Origin: Sphingobacterium prati
GTDB lineage: Bacteria; Bacteroidota; Bacteroidia; Sphingobacteriales; Sphingobacteriaceae
Assembly (NCBI RefSeq): GCF_013167215.1
Contig: NZ_JABJWY010000034.1
Span: 248,001 to 312,000 of the forward strand
Length of the DNA stretch: 64,000 bases
Direction: 5' to 3'
The stretch's first letter is position 1. Every line of letters starts with the position of its first letter. Made by a program: the position numbers and the translations under genes. Positions 7,676 through 16,884 of the stretch are shown one piece after another. The notes under the pieces are model-generated. The model was not told where the DNA came from. It was given only the letters and a program-made list of their open reading frames with translations, and searched no databases.

Positions 7676-8701
7676 TCATTGATTTATTAATGGTATCACT
7701 CGTGTTCCAATGAGTTCAATGGACCTGAATATATCTTCTTTACTCAGCCCGGGATTATCCATCTGAAAAGTAAATCTTGATATACCTCCCAGGGCTTCGC
7801 TATGGCGCAGTATCTTTTCAGCAACTTCTTCAGGGCTGCCAATCACATAAGCTCCTGTCTTACCTGCCTGTGCTTCAAACATATCACGAGTTGGTGTCGA
7901 CCAACCTCTCTCCTTACCTATTTTACCCATCATTTCCTGGTAACCCGGAAAATATATGTCTTTTGCTCTGGTTCCAGTGTCTGAAACAAAACCAAGGGAG
8001 TGTAACCCTACCTTAAGATTCTCCCGAGGATGCCCTGCTCTCTCTCCAGCCTCATAATATAAATCAATCAATGGACGGAACCGATGTGTTTCGCCTCCAA
8101 TAACAGCTACCATCAATGGAAACCCCAATAGTCCGGCCCGCACGAAAGACTGTGGTGTGCCGCCTACTCCGATCCATACAGGTAGCTGCTCCTGTAATGG
8201 CCGCGGATATATTGCCTGTTGTTTTAATTCAGGCCGAAAATTGCCCTTCCAGCTCACTTTTTCGTTGTTCCGAATTTCAAGGAGCAGTCTAATTTTCTCA
8301 TCAAATAATACATCATAATCCTGCGTATCGAATCCAAACAAAGGAAATGCATCAATAAAGGAGCCTCTACCAGCCACTATCTCTGCTCTTCCTTTAGAAA
8401 TAAGGTCCAATGTTGCATATTCTTGAAATACTCGGACAGGGTCCGCTGCACTTAATACAGTGACTGCACTCGTCAGTCGGATGTTTTTTGTTCTCGCTGC
8501 CGCGGCGGCTAGTATCACCGCAGGTGATTCATCCAAAAATTCCTTGCGATGGTGCTCCCCTAATCCAAAAACATGTAGTCCCATCTGATCCGCGAATTCT
8601 ATTTTTGTCAGCAACGCTTCTATGGCCTCCACATTTTTAGCAGGACTTAACGCACCTTCATATGCACCTGTAGCAATAAAACTATCTATACCTATTTCCA
8701 T
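7676..8701 (-). CDS. LLM-class flavin-dependent oxidoreductase
   Basis: This 341-residue luciferase-like TIM-barrel protein would use FMN or F420-like flavin with a small organic substrate. Family features are the N-terminal G-I-D-S-F, the segment F-G-L-G-E-H-H near residue 45, I-R-L-T-S-A-V-T-V-L-S and D-P-V-R-V-F-Q-E-Y-A-T-L-D, and a late Y-V-I-G-S-P-E-E-V-A-E-K-I-L. The full barrel length is present. The substrate cannot be predicted. It is divergent from the AraC-type regulator at 8910, with about 208 bp between the starts, so that regulator could act on it. Confidence 0.9.
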   Translation of the reverse strand: MEIGIDSFIATGAYEGALSPAKNVEAIEALLTKIEFADQMGLHVFGLGEHHRKEFLDESPAVILAAAAARTKNIRLTSAVTVLSAADPVRVFQEYATLDLISKGRAEIVAGRGSFIDAFPLFGFDTQDYDVLFDEKIRLLLEIRNNEKVSWKGNFRPELKQQAIYPRPLQEQLPVWIGVGGTPQSFVRAGLLGFPLMVAVIGGETHRFRPLIDLYYEAGERAGHPRENLKVGLHSLGFVSDTGTRAKDIYFPGYQEMMGKIGKERGWSTPTRDMFEAQAGKTGAYVIGSPEEVAEKILRHSEALGGISRFTFQMDNPGLSKEDIFRSIELIGTRVIPLINQ

Positions 8702-8909
8702 GTTTACTTATTTTATCTGTAACCCTTTATCTAAGAGATGTTCAAATTTCTGTTTTTTTATTATTCAATACGATGATCTACGTCGACAAAATGTTATTTA
8801 TTAACCGTTACCTTACGTCAAGTGTTTTAAATTAAGGCAATTTATCTAAATGATTATCGGATGTCTAATTTTAGCGTATATTTTTTATTAAATTAGCCTT
8901 AGAAAACTG

Positions 8910-9734
8910 ATGAGCACGGACCAAGAAACATATCAAAGCTTTAGGATAGCCGTTCCGGAGGAATTTGAAACGGTGTTTTCCCATTTTTACTTTGCAGCGA
9001 ATACATCAAAAAACAATATCACAAAAACATTGCTACCATCCTTTCAGACAATGATGGTGTTTAATTTCGGGACACCGGCCTTATTTATCTCCAAAGAAAA
9101 GGCAAAAATCAGTATTGGTAACTGCATTGTACTCGGCCCAGTTAAACAAGCCTTTTCTTACACTTTACTCCCCGGGACGCAGCTATTGATCGCCAATTTC
9201 AAAGCTGATGCTTTTTATCGTTTTTTTGGTAGACCACAACTTTCCGGGGATCAGACCATAGATCCTGACGAGCTCTTATTGGACAACTGCTTTCACTATT
9301 TATGGCAGCAGCTAAACGAAATCGATGATGTGGCAGAGAAAGTAAAGTTTATCTTAAATTTTTGTAAGCCTTACTTGAGATCGCAGGATGATGTTTCTGC
9401 TTTACTTTTCAATTTTCAATCCGGACTACTAAATCCTGTTAAATCTGTTGCCGAGCAAACCGGACACAGTGAAAGAAATATTCAGCTCATCCATAAAAGA
9501 CATTTTGGATTCAGCGCCAAAGAATTGAGTCGATATGGGCGTTTTATCAAGGCGATTGGATTCATCCAACAGCTACCTTCTTCAACAGGAAAGGTAAACT
9601 GGTTTGAAATAATCGAGGAATGCGGCTATTATGATCAAAGTCAATTGATTCATGACTTCAAACATTTTACCAATACTTCACCTAAAAAATTTTTAAAATT
9701 TCGGCGTGATGTCTGCAGGGCATCTGATGGATAA
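8910..9734 (+). CDS. AraC-family transcriptional regulator
   Basis: This 274-residue protein has an N-terminal sensing region (about 1-165) and a C-terminal AraC-type double helix-turn-helix (about 170-265). The HTH is recognised by S-V-A-E-Q-T-G-H-S-E-R-N-I-Q-L-I-H-K-R-H-F-G and by C-G-Y-Y-D-Q-S-Q-L-I-H-D-F-K-H-F-T-N-T-S-P-K-K-F. It lies 80 bp upstream of a quinone-reductase-like gene on the same strand and divergent from the LLM oxidoreductase, a typical arrangement for a regulator responding to electrophiles or quinones. That role is inference. Confidence 0.9.
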   Translation: MSTDQETYQSFRIAVPEEFETVFSHFYFAANTSKNNITKTLLPSFQTMMVFNFGTPALFISKEKAKISIGNCIVLGPVKQAFSYTLLPGTQLLIANFKADAFYRFFGRPQLSGDQTIDPDELLLDNCFHYLWQQLNEIDDVAEKVKFILNFCKPYLRSQDDVSALLFNFQSGLLNPVKSVAEQTGHSERNIQLIHKRHFGFSAKELSRYGRFIKAIGFIQQLPSSTGKVNWFEIIEECGYYDQSQLIHDFKHFTNTSPKKFLKFRRDVCRASDG

Positions 9735-9814
9735 ACCTTTTTTCGTTTTCTTACAATTTTCCCGATTGCATTCCCGATAGATTTGTTCCATTCAATCAAT
9801 TAAAAATAAAAAAA

Positions 9815-10405
9815 ATGAAACATCTCATCATTTATGCACACCCAATTGACGGCAGTTTAAATAATCACTTTCAGCAGATCGTAAAAGATACCTTGCTACG
9901 AAATGGACAGGAAGTCATCGTAAGAGATCTCTATCAATTAAATTTTAACCCGGTATTGTCTCGCGATGATATCAATGGCCAACGTGGGGGGATCATTGAT
10001 CAGGACGTAAAAAGAGAGCAGGACTATATTATCTGGGCCGATGCCATTACTTTTATATACCCCATCTGGTGGACAGGTATGCCTGCTATTATGAAAGGAT
10101 ATATAGACCGTGTATTCAGTTATGGATTTGCCTACAGATATGATGCCGGTGTTCAAAAAGGCCTGCTGACCGGAAAATCGGCATACATCATCAATTCTCA
10201 CGGTAAATCAACTATGGAATACCAAAAAACCGGAATGGACAAAGCCTTACAATTGACCTCTGATAACGGTATATATAGTTATTGTGGTCTTGAAATCAAG
10301 CGACACTTCTTCTTTGATCAGGCTGACCGTGCAGACAGTCATACTGTCGAATCATGGGGATCACAGCTCAGACAGGTCTATTTAGAAAATGAACTAACTG
10401 TATAA
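9815..10405 (+). CDS. NAD(P)H dehydrogenase (quinone)-like flavodoxin-fold protein
   Basis: This 196-residue cytoplasmic FMN/FAD flavoprotein is related to MdaB, KefF and NQO1 and probably reduces quinones or similar electrophiles by two electrons. It begins K-H-L-I-I-Y-A-H-P at the first strand of the fold. The motif F-I-Y-P-I-W-W-T-G-M-P-A-I-M-K-G-Y-I-D-R-V-F-S-Y-G-F-A-Y is highly characteristic. The AraC-type gene immediately upstream is the likely regulator. Confidence 0.9.
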   Translation: MKHLIIYAHPIDGSLNNHFQQIVKDTLLRNGQEVIVRDLYQLNFNPVLSRDDINGQRGGIIDQDVKREQDYIIWADAITFIYPIWWTGMPAIMKGYIDRVFSYGFAYRYDAGVQKGLLTGKSAYIINSHGKSTMEYQKTGMDKALQLTSDNGIYSYCGLEIKRHFFFDQADRADSHTVESWGSQLRQVYLENELTV

Positions 10406-10444
10406 AATAAAAAACTACTGTGCTGCTTAGCAAGCAACCAAAAT

Positions 10445-10470
10445 TCCGGGAAAAAGTTTCGTTTCCCGGA
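10445..10470 (+). terminator. Hairpin downstream of the quinone-reductase gene
   Basis: TCCGGGAAA at 10445-10453 pairs perfectly with TTTCCCGGA at 10462-10470 around an 8-base loop. The following T-run is short, so termination is probable but not certain. Confidence 0.5.
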
Positions 10471-10538
10471 TTTCCCGAAATTCCAAATCAATAACCTGGA
10501 TTTCAATGCATTAATTCGACGGATTTTCCCATCGTGAT

Positions 10539-10921
10539 TCAAAAACTTTTCATTTCAATAGACACCTGTTGACTCCTCAAATTTTCTAGACACACTTCAT
10601 CTGCAACCCCATAAAGGATTTGATCTGTTAAATCCGCAACACTATGGGGTATTTCTTCTGGGGTCTCCATTAATTTGAAGCAAAAATCTTTACCATTGCT
10701 CACAATCCAATTTGCGATATCGGCTATTCCATCTTCAGATTCTTCCATAAAATCAATGTATGGTTCGGATTGAAATTCGACAGAAGCTTCCACAAACTCC
10801 TCCTGAAATCGGATAATTTCTTCCTTAGTAACAGAAAAAAGGATCTCTTTGAGCCTTTCCCTACTATGTTCTGCATTTTTATTATGGTCCAAAACCATTC
10901 GGATATTTCAATATTCTCCAT
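10539..10921 (-). pseudogene. DUF4240-like protein gene with an apparent one-base frameshift
   Basis: From the ATG at 10921 the frame reads M-E-N-I-E-I-S-E-W-F-W-T-I-I-K, resembling the start of DUF4240 proteins. It leaves that frame at a run of five T (plus strand 10876-10880). The other frame continues N-A-E-H-S-R-E-R-L through F-Q-E-E-F and A-N-W-I-V-S-N-G-K-D-F-C-F to the stop at 10539, matching the rest of the family. One extra A in the coding-strand A5 run would restore a single reading frame of about 127 codons. It could be a sequencing error, phase variation or true decay. The alternative start at 10898 gives a 119-residue product lacking the first helix. It lies 23 bp downstream of an AraC-type regulator on the same strand. 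Function is unknown. Confidence 0.6.
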
Positions 10922-10944
10922 GATAAATTTTATTTTCCTGATTC

Positions 10945-11793
10945 CTAAGCTTGCATTGCTATACGTCCTTTCGCCTTTCTGAATTCTGTCAGGCTCATTA
11001 CGTGTGTCTTTTTAAAGAATTTATTTAGATGGCTCTCATCTGAAAAACCAAATTCGGACACAATTTCATTGACCCGCATATCACTAAAAAGAAGCCTATG
11101 CTCGATCAATCTCATTTTATAATTCAATATATAATGCTGGATTGTTTCACCACATTGCTTTTTAAAGTAGCTACCAAGATAACTTTCAGAGAAGCCAAAT
11201 TTATGAGCGATTGAAGATACTTTTAACAATGCCGGATCATGGATATTTCCCTGAATATAATTAATAATGTCTAACACCCGCTTATCTGTATTGGATGCCA
11301 CATGTGCTACTCTCATCTTTGAAATGTTCCTCGCCGCAATGACAATCAATGCATTCACATAATGTAGGGTCAGCTCCTCTTGAAAGAGGTCCGGATGATT
11401 GATGCCATGAAGAAGCGAGGAAACAATCGAATCAACCAGAATAACATCGGGTTTATTCTGTAAAATGCACCCGGATAAGTAGGAAGCTCCATATAATAGA
11501 CATTCCATCGAATTTATGCTATTCCACTTGTAGTCTTTTACATACCGTTCGCTGAACTTAACGAGCAAAAGTTCCGTATGTTCGATTACTTCCAAATTAT
11601 GCTGATCATTTGGTGTAAGGAGTATGAGACTACCTTTGCTGTATGAAGCGGTATTGTTGTTAATCTTAAGAAATCCTTCTCCACAGATGACATATATGAT
11701 TTGAAAAAAGGAAAACTGGTTATCTTTTAAAGGACAGTTTACCACCTGATGGTATTCCACTTTGACCAATTGATCTATGTTCTCTCTTCCCAT
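10945..11793 (-). CDS. AraC-family transcriptional regulator with cupin-like sensor
   Basis: From the ATG at 11793 this is a 282-residue regulator. Residues about 25-100 resemble an AraC cupin pocket (I-Y-V-I-C-G-E-G-F-L-K-I and S-K-G-S-L-I-L-L-T-P-N-D). The C-terminal 100 residues are the double HTH, with F-G-F-S-E-S-Y-L-G-S-Y-F-K-K-Q-C-G and F-G-F-S-D-E-S-H-L-N-K-F-F-K-K. Up to 20 extra N-terminal residues are open upstream, but they are AT-rich and not family-like. It is divergent from an MFS exporter 88 bp away, which it probably controls. Confidence 0.88.
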   Translation of the reverse strand: MGRENIDQLVKVEYHQVVNCPLKDNQFSFFQIIYVICGEGFLKINNNTASYSKGSLILLTPNDQHNLEVIEHTELLLVKFSERYVKDYKWNSINSMECLLYGASYLSGCILQNKPDVILVDSIVSSLLHGINHPDLFQEELTLHYVNALIVIAARNISKMRVAHVASNTDKRVLDIINYIQGNIHDPALLKVSSIAHKFGFSESYLGSYFKKQCGETIQHYILNYKMRLIEHRLLFSDMRVNEIVSEFGFSDESHLNKFFKKTHVMSLTEFRKAKGRIAMQA

Positions 11794-11881
11794 AACGCAA
11801 AAATACCTATTTATCATTAAAAAGTACTGATTTTTCACAATATTTCTGTTCAAATTTGCTACATCAAAACTTTAGATAGCA

Positions 11882-13069
11882 ATGAAAAAATCAATCTACG
11901 TCCTCGCACTCGGTGCATTTGGCATAATTACAACTGAATTTGGAATAGTTGGAATCCTTCCGACAATTAGCCGAGAGTTCGGCATATCATTAGATACTGC
12001 CGGATGGCTACTCAGCGCATTTGCGATAACGGTGGCGGTTTCGTCACCTTTTATCACTTCCTTCACAACCAAAATAAATCGAAAACTTCTTTTATGTCTG
12101 GTTATGAGCATATTTGTCCTCTCAAACTTAATTTCCGCATTTTCTTCAAATTTCACTATGCTGATGGTGGCCCGCATCCTGCCAGCAATATTACATCCGC
12201 TATTTTGGAATATCTCTATCGCTATTGCTTTTAAAAATAGCGGAGCAAAGGGGGTTTCCACGGTCATGTTGGGTCTTAGCTTAGCAACTGTCCTTGGAAT
12301 CCCGTTAACAACCTATGCGGTAGATCTATTTAATAATTGGCAGGCTTCATTTTTCCTAAGCAGCGCCATCAGTCTAATTGCTTTTATAGGTCTGTTGGTT
12401 TTTATACCTTCTATTCCTGCGGACAATACAAAATCCACTCAAAATCAGATCGCCGTAATGAAAAGTCCTCTTTTGTGGCTCAACCTGATTTCAACCATTT
12501 GTACACTAGCGGCGATGTTTTCCAGTTATACCTATCTTACCGCCTATCTTGAACAAATTACTAAGATGGATGGTGCACAGATCAGCGTTATGTTACTGCT
12601 CTTCGGTGGCATGGGAACGTTAGGAAATTGGCTGATGGGCCTGGCCTTAAACAGAAACGTGCTATTAACAGCAAGATTCTTTTTGGCTTCTTTAATCGCA
12701 GTACAGGTGCTCGCTTACTACTTAGGCGGAATATTTGCACCAATGGTCATTATAGTCTCCATCTGGGGAATGATTCATACGGGTGGATTTCTGGTTTCAA
12801 ATATTCGGACAACTCAGTCGATTCCCCATCACGCCCTTGAATTTGTGAATAGCTTACTTACTTCATCCTTCAATATCGGAATTTCCTTGGGTGCTTTTCT
12901 CGGAGGAATAATAAGCGCCTACTATGGTGTACATTATGTTTTATGGGTAAGTGTCTTGCTATTAGCGGTAACATTTGCGATGAGTTTTGTCACCTTCCCA
13001 AAAACGCAAACAGAGGATGAGGAAAGTATAGCGACAAAGCTTGCTCCATCGGTCTGTAAACAAGCTTAA
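11882..13069 (+). CDS. MFS transporter, DHA1 (AraJ/NepI-like) efflux type
   Basis: This 395-residue inner-membrane protein has about twelve hydrophobic segments and no signal peptide. The N terminus has L-G-A-F-G-I-I-T-T-E-F-G-I-V-G-I-L-P, typical of DHA1 exporters in the AraJ, YdhP and NepI group that export sugars, nucleosides or drugs. The segment R-I-L-P-A-I-L-H-P-L-F-W fits the TM4 region. Its position opposite the AraC-type regulator suggests substrate-induced expression. The substrate is unknown. Confidence 0.88.
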   Translation: MKKSIYVLALGAFGIITTEFGIVGILPTISREFGISLDTAGWLLSAFAITVAVSSPFITSFTTKINRKLLLCLVMSIFVLSNLISAFSSNFTMLMVARILPAILHPLFWNISIAIAFKNSGAKGVSTVMLGLSLATVLGIPLTTYAVDLFNNWQASFFLSSAISLIAFIGLLVFIPSIPADNTKSTQNQIAVMKSPLLWLNLISTICTLAAMFSSYTYLTAYLEQITKMDGAQISVMLLLFGGMGTLGNWLMGLALNRNVLLTARFFLASLIAVQVLAYYLGGIFAPMVIIVSIWGMIHTGGFLVSNIRTTQSIPHHALEFVNSLLTSSFNIGISLGAFLGGIISAYYGVHYVLWVSVLLLAVTFAMSFVTFPKTQTEDEESIATKLAPSVCKQA

Positions 13070-13092
13070 GAAATCAGCTCGCAAAATAGCTT

Positions 13093-13134
13093 AAATAAAA
13101 GTATCTCTTTTGTTAAAAAGGGATACTTTTATTT
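13093..13134 (+). terminator. Terminator after the MFS gene
   Basis: AAATAAAAGTATC at 13093-13105 pairs with GATACTTTTATTT at 13122-13134, with further pairing inside the loop. Confidence 0.75.
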
Positions 13135-13226
13135 GGGTGTATTGGCGTTTTTGACCTTATTCACTAGCTTCTTGATGTATCACTTCAAAGTTATTCTGTA
13201 CGACCGGCAAAAAGTGATTTTAGATC

Positions 13227-13439
13227 CTATACAGGATAAATCTCCTTTTCATAACAATTAAATAATCCTTTTCGGAAAGAGACCATTCCGACAAATTTAT
13301 ATCCCTTTTTAAGACACACGGTATTAGTCTGATTATTCAACGAGAAAGCATCAAAACGTATTGATTTATATTGATTTTCTAACGCATAATGTTCCGTATA
13401 ACGAATCATTTGGCTCGAAATCCCTGACCGCGGGAGCAA
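13227..13439 (-). pseudogene. GNAT acetyltransferase remnant, C-terminal half
   Basis: The frame encodes the second half of a GNAT fold: G-I-S-S-Q-M-I-R-Y-T-E-H-Y-A-L, then S-I-R-F-D-A-F-S, then K-K-G-Y-K-F-V-G-M-V-S-F-R-K-G-L-F-N-C-Y-E-K. It starts at about motif A, so the N-terminal strands and half of the acetyl-CoA site are missing. The only available start is a TTG at the breakpoint. It stops against an oppositely oriented GNAT remnant at about 13428-13439. Confidence 0.7.
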
Positions 13440-13662
13440 ATCGCGGAGTCAAGTCTTACCGCTAAACCAATCTTGATCGGAACCTGGGCTGACACCACCT
13501 GGGCAATTGGGTTTTATGTAAAAAATGGGTTCCGACAAGTAACGCACTTAGAAAAGGAATTTCTATTACGACAATACTGGAATATTCCGCCGACAGATCA
13601 AAACGTCGGTAGTTCTTGTCGGTTCGGGTTTTGATGTTAGGAAACAAGATATACCGCGTTAA
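13428..13662 (+). pseudogene. Second GNAT acetyltransferase remnant, frameshifted
   Basis: The plus strand encodes a different GNAT C-terminal half: L-I-G-T-W-A-D-T-T-W-A-I-G-F-Y-V-K-N-G-F-R, then L-L-R-Q-Y-W-N-I-P. After about 13588 the family-typical ending (R-Q-I-K-T-S-V-V-L-V) continues in another frame to a TAA at 13660-13662, so there is at least one frameshift. No start codon precedes the fragment, because a TGA lies at 13425-13427. It runs head-to-head into the minus-strand GNAT remnant. Confidence 0.65.
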
Positions 13663-15377
13663 GGCACTATTCTAAAAATCGGATACAGTAGATGTGATTT
13701 TTCATAATAGTTCGAATGCTTATATACCCAATCCAATTGGGCTTTTCCGTCAGCTGCAAATTTTGGACTACTTGCTTTTTCTTTATCAAACGCAGATTTT
13801 AAATCCTTATTTTCTTTTAAAAGTTTGGCTGCCGTATCTTCAAAAACATAGGCAGAGTAATATTCTTTTTGTCCAAGGATCGCATCAAAGAAATTCCAGT
13901 TGAAATAGGAGTCCATTGCTTCGGGTTCCAGTGTCTCCATAAGATATTTTATGCCATCCTGATCCAGCGGAACCAAAAAGTCTCCTGCCCTGAACCTCAC
14001 TTCCTTCATTTCCCTGAACACATCGGTATCATAATGGAGATAATGCCCTTCGTAAGGTACTGAAGTTGTTTTAAAATCTTTGATCCTATACTGTTCCACA
14101 GTTATGATAGTATCTCGTAGTATGGGATTCATTTTAATCTGATTGAGCTTCAATAAGTCAATAACTTTCCATTCGGATTGGGGGATTACATAATACTTCG
14201 GAATTACAACTTCCTTTGTTGGAAAATAAGTGTTGTACAATTTGACTTGCTTTGAAAATTTTGAATTTCGGTCATACCACAATCTATTTTCTGAGGAAAC
14301 ATCGCTGGGCTTATATTTCGCTTCAAAACCTTTAAAATTAATATTTTCATATTTCGTAGAATCAAGTTTCCAGGCTATAGGATAATTGTTCCCTATACCG
14401 TACTGACTCAGATTATCTGTTCTTTTTTGTCGAATAACCTGATGGTTCTTGTCCATAAAATTGAGTGTATATAGCATATAATCATACGTTGCTTTTACCC
14501 GTTCGCGATACGGCTTCAGCATATGTGTTTCGACGACAGTACCGATGACATTGAAAAGACTGGTATAGCCAGTTGCATACCTCGGTGAATCCATAAAAAC
14601 TGGAAAGCCACCATCGGGAATATCATGGTGAATATTGACATAAGGAACAGAAATAAATCCCCCATTCTCTAAATCTATGAGAATTTTTTTTTGCATATGA
14701 CCACTAAAATAATCACCCAATGCCCTTCCCAATCGCTCTTTATTCGTTGAAATATAAGTAAACGTATATTGATAGTCTGCGCCATTGCTGACATGGTTGT
14801 CAATAAAAACATCTGGCTTTATCCATTGAAAAACCCGCTGAAAACTTCGCGAATTTTTAGTATCTGTTTTGATAAAATCCCTATTGAGATCATAATTTCT
14901 TGCGTTTCCACGAAAGCCATACTCTTCGGGGCCATTTTGATTCGCTCTGGAAAACCCGTTGCGATTTAGCATTCCGCTGACGTTATAGCTCGCTATCGCA
15001 GCTATAATAACATGCTTAGGTGTTTTTATCCTGCCCGTTGCCAGATCTCTCATAAGCATCATAGTTGCATCAATTCCGTCGGGCTCCCCGGGGTGAATAC
15101 CATTGTTAATAAACAGTACCGATTTATTTTCTCTTGCCTCTTCCAAGGTTTGTTGCGATGGATTGAATATAACAACATCGATCGGGGCCCGGTTATCATC
15201 TTCTCCCTTTGTTTCATAACTGATTGCGGGAAATTGATTCGCCAATCCCTGATAGAATTTGCGCATTTCCTCAAACGTAGTCGACTGATTACCATTGCCT
15301 TTCTCGTACGGTGAAAGGTTTTGAGAATAGCCCACACTTGAAATCAATAAAAAAAATAAAATTGGAAGTTTTTTCAT
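13659..15377 (-). CDS. Secreted M14-family zinc carboxypeptidase-like protein
   Basis: This 572-residue protein has a cleavable signal peptide (about 1-18, ending V-G-Y-S-Q), so it acts in the periplasm or outside. The M14 zinc motif H-P-G-E is at 95-98. The segment N-Y-D-L-N-R-D-F-I-K-T around residue 165 and D-N-H-V-S-N-G-A-D near 190 supply the substrate-Arg region and the third zinc His. The C-terminal 250 residues are an extension seen in large Bacteroidota M14 proteins. It probably removes C-terminal residues from peptides. It is transcribed away from the sugar locus and stands alone. Confidence 0.88.
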   Translation of the reverse strand: MKKLPILFFLLISSVGYSQNLSPYEKGNGNQSTTFEEMRKFYQGLANQFPAISYETKGEDDNRAPIDVVIFNPSQQTLEEARENKSVLFINNGIHPGEPDGIDATMMLMRDLATGRIKTPKHVIIAAIASYNVSGMLNRNGFSRANQNGPEEYGFRGNARNYDLNRDFIKTDTKNSRSFQRVFQWIKPDVFIDNHVSNGADYQYTFTYISTNKERLGRALGDYFSGHMQKKILIDLENGGFISVPYVNIHHDIPDGGFPVFMDSPRYATGYTSLFNVIGTVVETHMLKPYRERVKATYDYMLYTLNFMDKNHQVIRQKRTDNLSQYGIGNNYPIAWKLDSTKYENINFKGFEAKYKPSDVSSENRLWYDRNSKFSKQVKLYNTYFPTKEVVIPKYYVIPQSEWKVIDLLKLNQIKMNPILRDTIITVEQYRIKDFKTTSVPYEGHYLHYDTDVFREMKEVRFRAGDFLVPLDQDGIKYLMETLEPEAMDSYFNWNFFDAILGQKEYYSAYVFEDTAAKLLKENKDLKSAFDKEKASSPKFAADGKAQLDWVYKHSNYYEKSHLLYPIFRIVP

Positions 15378-15800
15378 AAAATCAATTTAATGTCCTAAGT
15401 TAAAAAAAACTTACTAAAGTCAGTTTCTTTCAAACATGCCAGTACCAAAACTATATATGACGCACTCCCGAATGGGGAAATCCATATTACTACCCTCGAA
15501 AATTGTATTGGAGCTTTCGAGGGTAGATGAAAACAGTGCTCATTTTGCCAAGAACTGTCCACTTATAGGGTTTTAGCAAGAGAAAGATCTAGGCCTAAAC
15601 CCTTGAGCGAAGCAAATGTTAGCTTGTCCATCATTGCCCCATCGAAACGAATTGTTTGGAGTGTTTTATAATACCTGTTTGTTAAGGTAGAAGGATAAAA
15701 TAACAACTACTTCTAGTTGTTGTTCCACTACTTTTAGTTCCAATTATCAACCCATAGTTGCCAAGCCACGTATACTGCATTGGTTAAGGACAAATCGCGA
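15378..15800. other. 423-bp gap between the M14 gene and the DUF6807 gene
   Basis: No intact gene is visible. A 47-codon minus-strand frame (15563-15706) includes Q-T-I-R-F-D-G-A-M-M-D-K-L-T and ends in S-L-A-K-T-L; I do not recognise it. A small inverted repeat (AACAACT with AGTTGTT) lies near 15703-15722 and may be a weak terminator or hairpin. Confidence 0.4.
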
Positions 15801-16856
15801 CTACTTTTTGACCTTCTTATCGGCAAAAGCAAATTCTTCCCATAACTTTTCTATGGCATTATTTGACAATCTTTCCTTGTCTGATGCGATGACGATACGA
15901 TAGCGAAATGTAACTGAATTGCCTTTTTCAAGTCTTAAATTCAATACTTCATTTCCCTTGCTAAAAACTTTTTGCCCAAGCGGATTTGCAGCAAATAAAC
16001 CATATCCCCGCGCGTGCCAATAGGTTGGATAGCCGACATTATCTGGATTGTCCATAATGACAACGCTAATGGTATCATTTCCTTTTTGTCCATAAAGCAT
16101 ACACCATTTTCCACGGGTACCCCAAGCAGCATCATCCACCTTATTTTCACTCGTCAGATAGTGGCCCGTAACATTGCTTGCAAGATTACTTTTAACTTTA
16201 GTTACGGAACCGTGTATATCAGTAAACTTTCGTTCTTCTTTGGAAGGTAATTCCAGCTCGTGCGCAACACGAAGGCCAAGTAAGCCATCTTTAACATCTA
16301 TAAAAGAAACAGAGTCCATAGCAGTAAGCGTTGTCGTCCGGTCGATAATTCGAAGGTTCGCAGTTGCCGTAAAAGTGAAAGCCGTATGTTCTTTCAATAA
16401 GACATGTCTTTTCATGTCGCGCCAGTCTGCCGTGTATTTTAGTATACCCGCCGCACCACTTTGGGTTTCGGAGATGGATGTCGTTGTGATCCATCCATAG
16501 TTCGGTTTCTTGGCTTCAGGTATAGCAGACGAATTGTTCCAAAAATCAAGACCATTCACACTTTCATAGTTCATCCACAAGCCAATATGATGTGGATGAT
16601 CTGTCGGTTCATTCGGCCGTGGGTCTAACGGAAAGCCTCTGGTAATAATATCCCCCTTCGCCGAAAAAATTGGGTACAATGTAGGTTTTTCCAAATTATC
16701 TGGGTAGATAAAAGCTGTAAAAGGTCGATCATTCGCCGTGATAATAACTTCTTTACGTGCTTTATCTTCTCGAACGGCTATAAATTGTTTTTTCTGAGCG
16801 GACACCATTGGCATCATGACAATCAGAAGAAGTGAAAATAGGAATATTTTTTTCAT
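15801..16856 (-). CDS. Exported DUF6807 (PmoA-like) protein
   Basis: This 351-residue protein has a signal peptide (about 1-20, ending M-V-S-A-Q), so it is exported. The body has the DUF6807 hallmarks: R-P-F-T-A-F-I-Y-P near residue 45, D-H-P-H-H-I-G-L-W-M-N near residue 90, and Y-P-T-Y-W-H-A-R-G-Y-G-L-F-A-A-N-P-L-G near residue 290. The family was once labelled methane oxygenase PmoA; that name is misleading, and the fold and context point to carbohydrate metabolism. The histidine cluster could be a metal or substrate site. It follows the Gfo/Idh gene by 28 bp and is probably co-transcribed with it. Confidence 0.85.
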   Translation of the reverse strand: MKKIFLFSLLLIVMMPMVSAQKKQFIAVREDKARKEVIITANDRPFTAFIYPDNLEKPTLYPIFSAKGDIITRGFPLDPRPNEPTDHPHHIGLWMNYESVNGLDFWNNSSAIPEAKKPNYGWITTTSISETQSGAAGILKYTADWRDMKRHVLLKEHTAFTFTATANLRIIDRTTTLTAMDSVSFIDVKDGLLGLRVAHELELPSKEERKFTDIHGSVTKVKSNLASNVTGHYLTSENKVDDAAWGTRGKWCMLYGQKGNDTISVVIMDNPDNVGYPTYWHARGYGLFAANPLGQKVFSKGNEVLNLRLEKGNSVTFRYRIVIASDKERLSNNAIEKLWEEFAFADKKVKK

Positions 16857-16884
16857 TTGTTGGATTGATCTAAGTTTAACTTGG

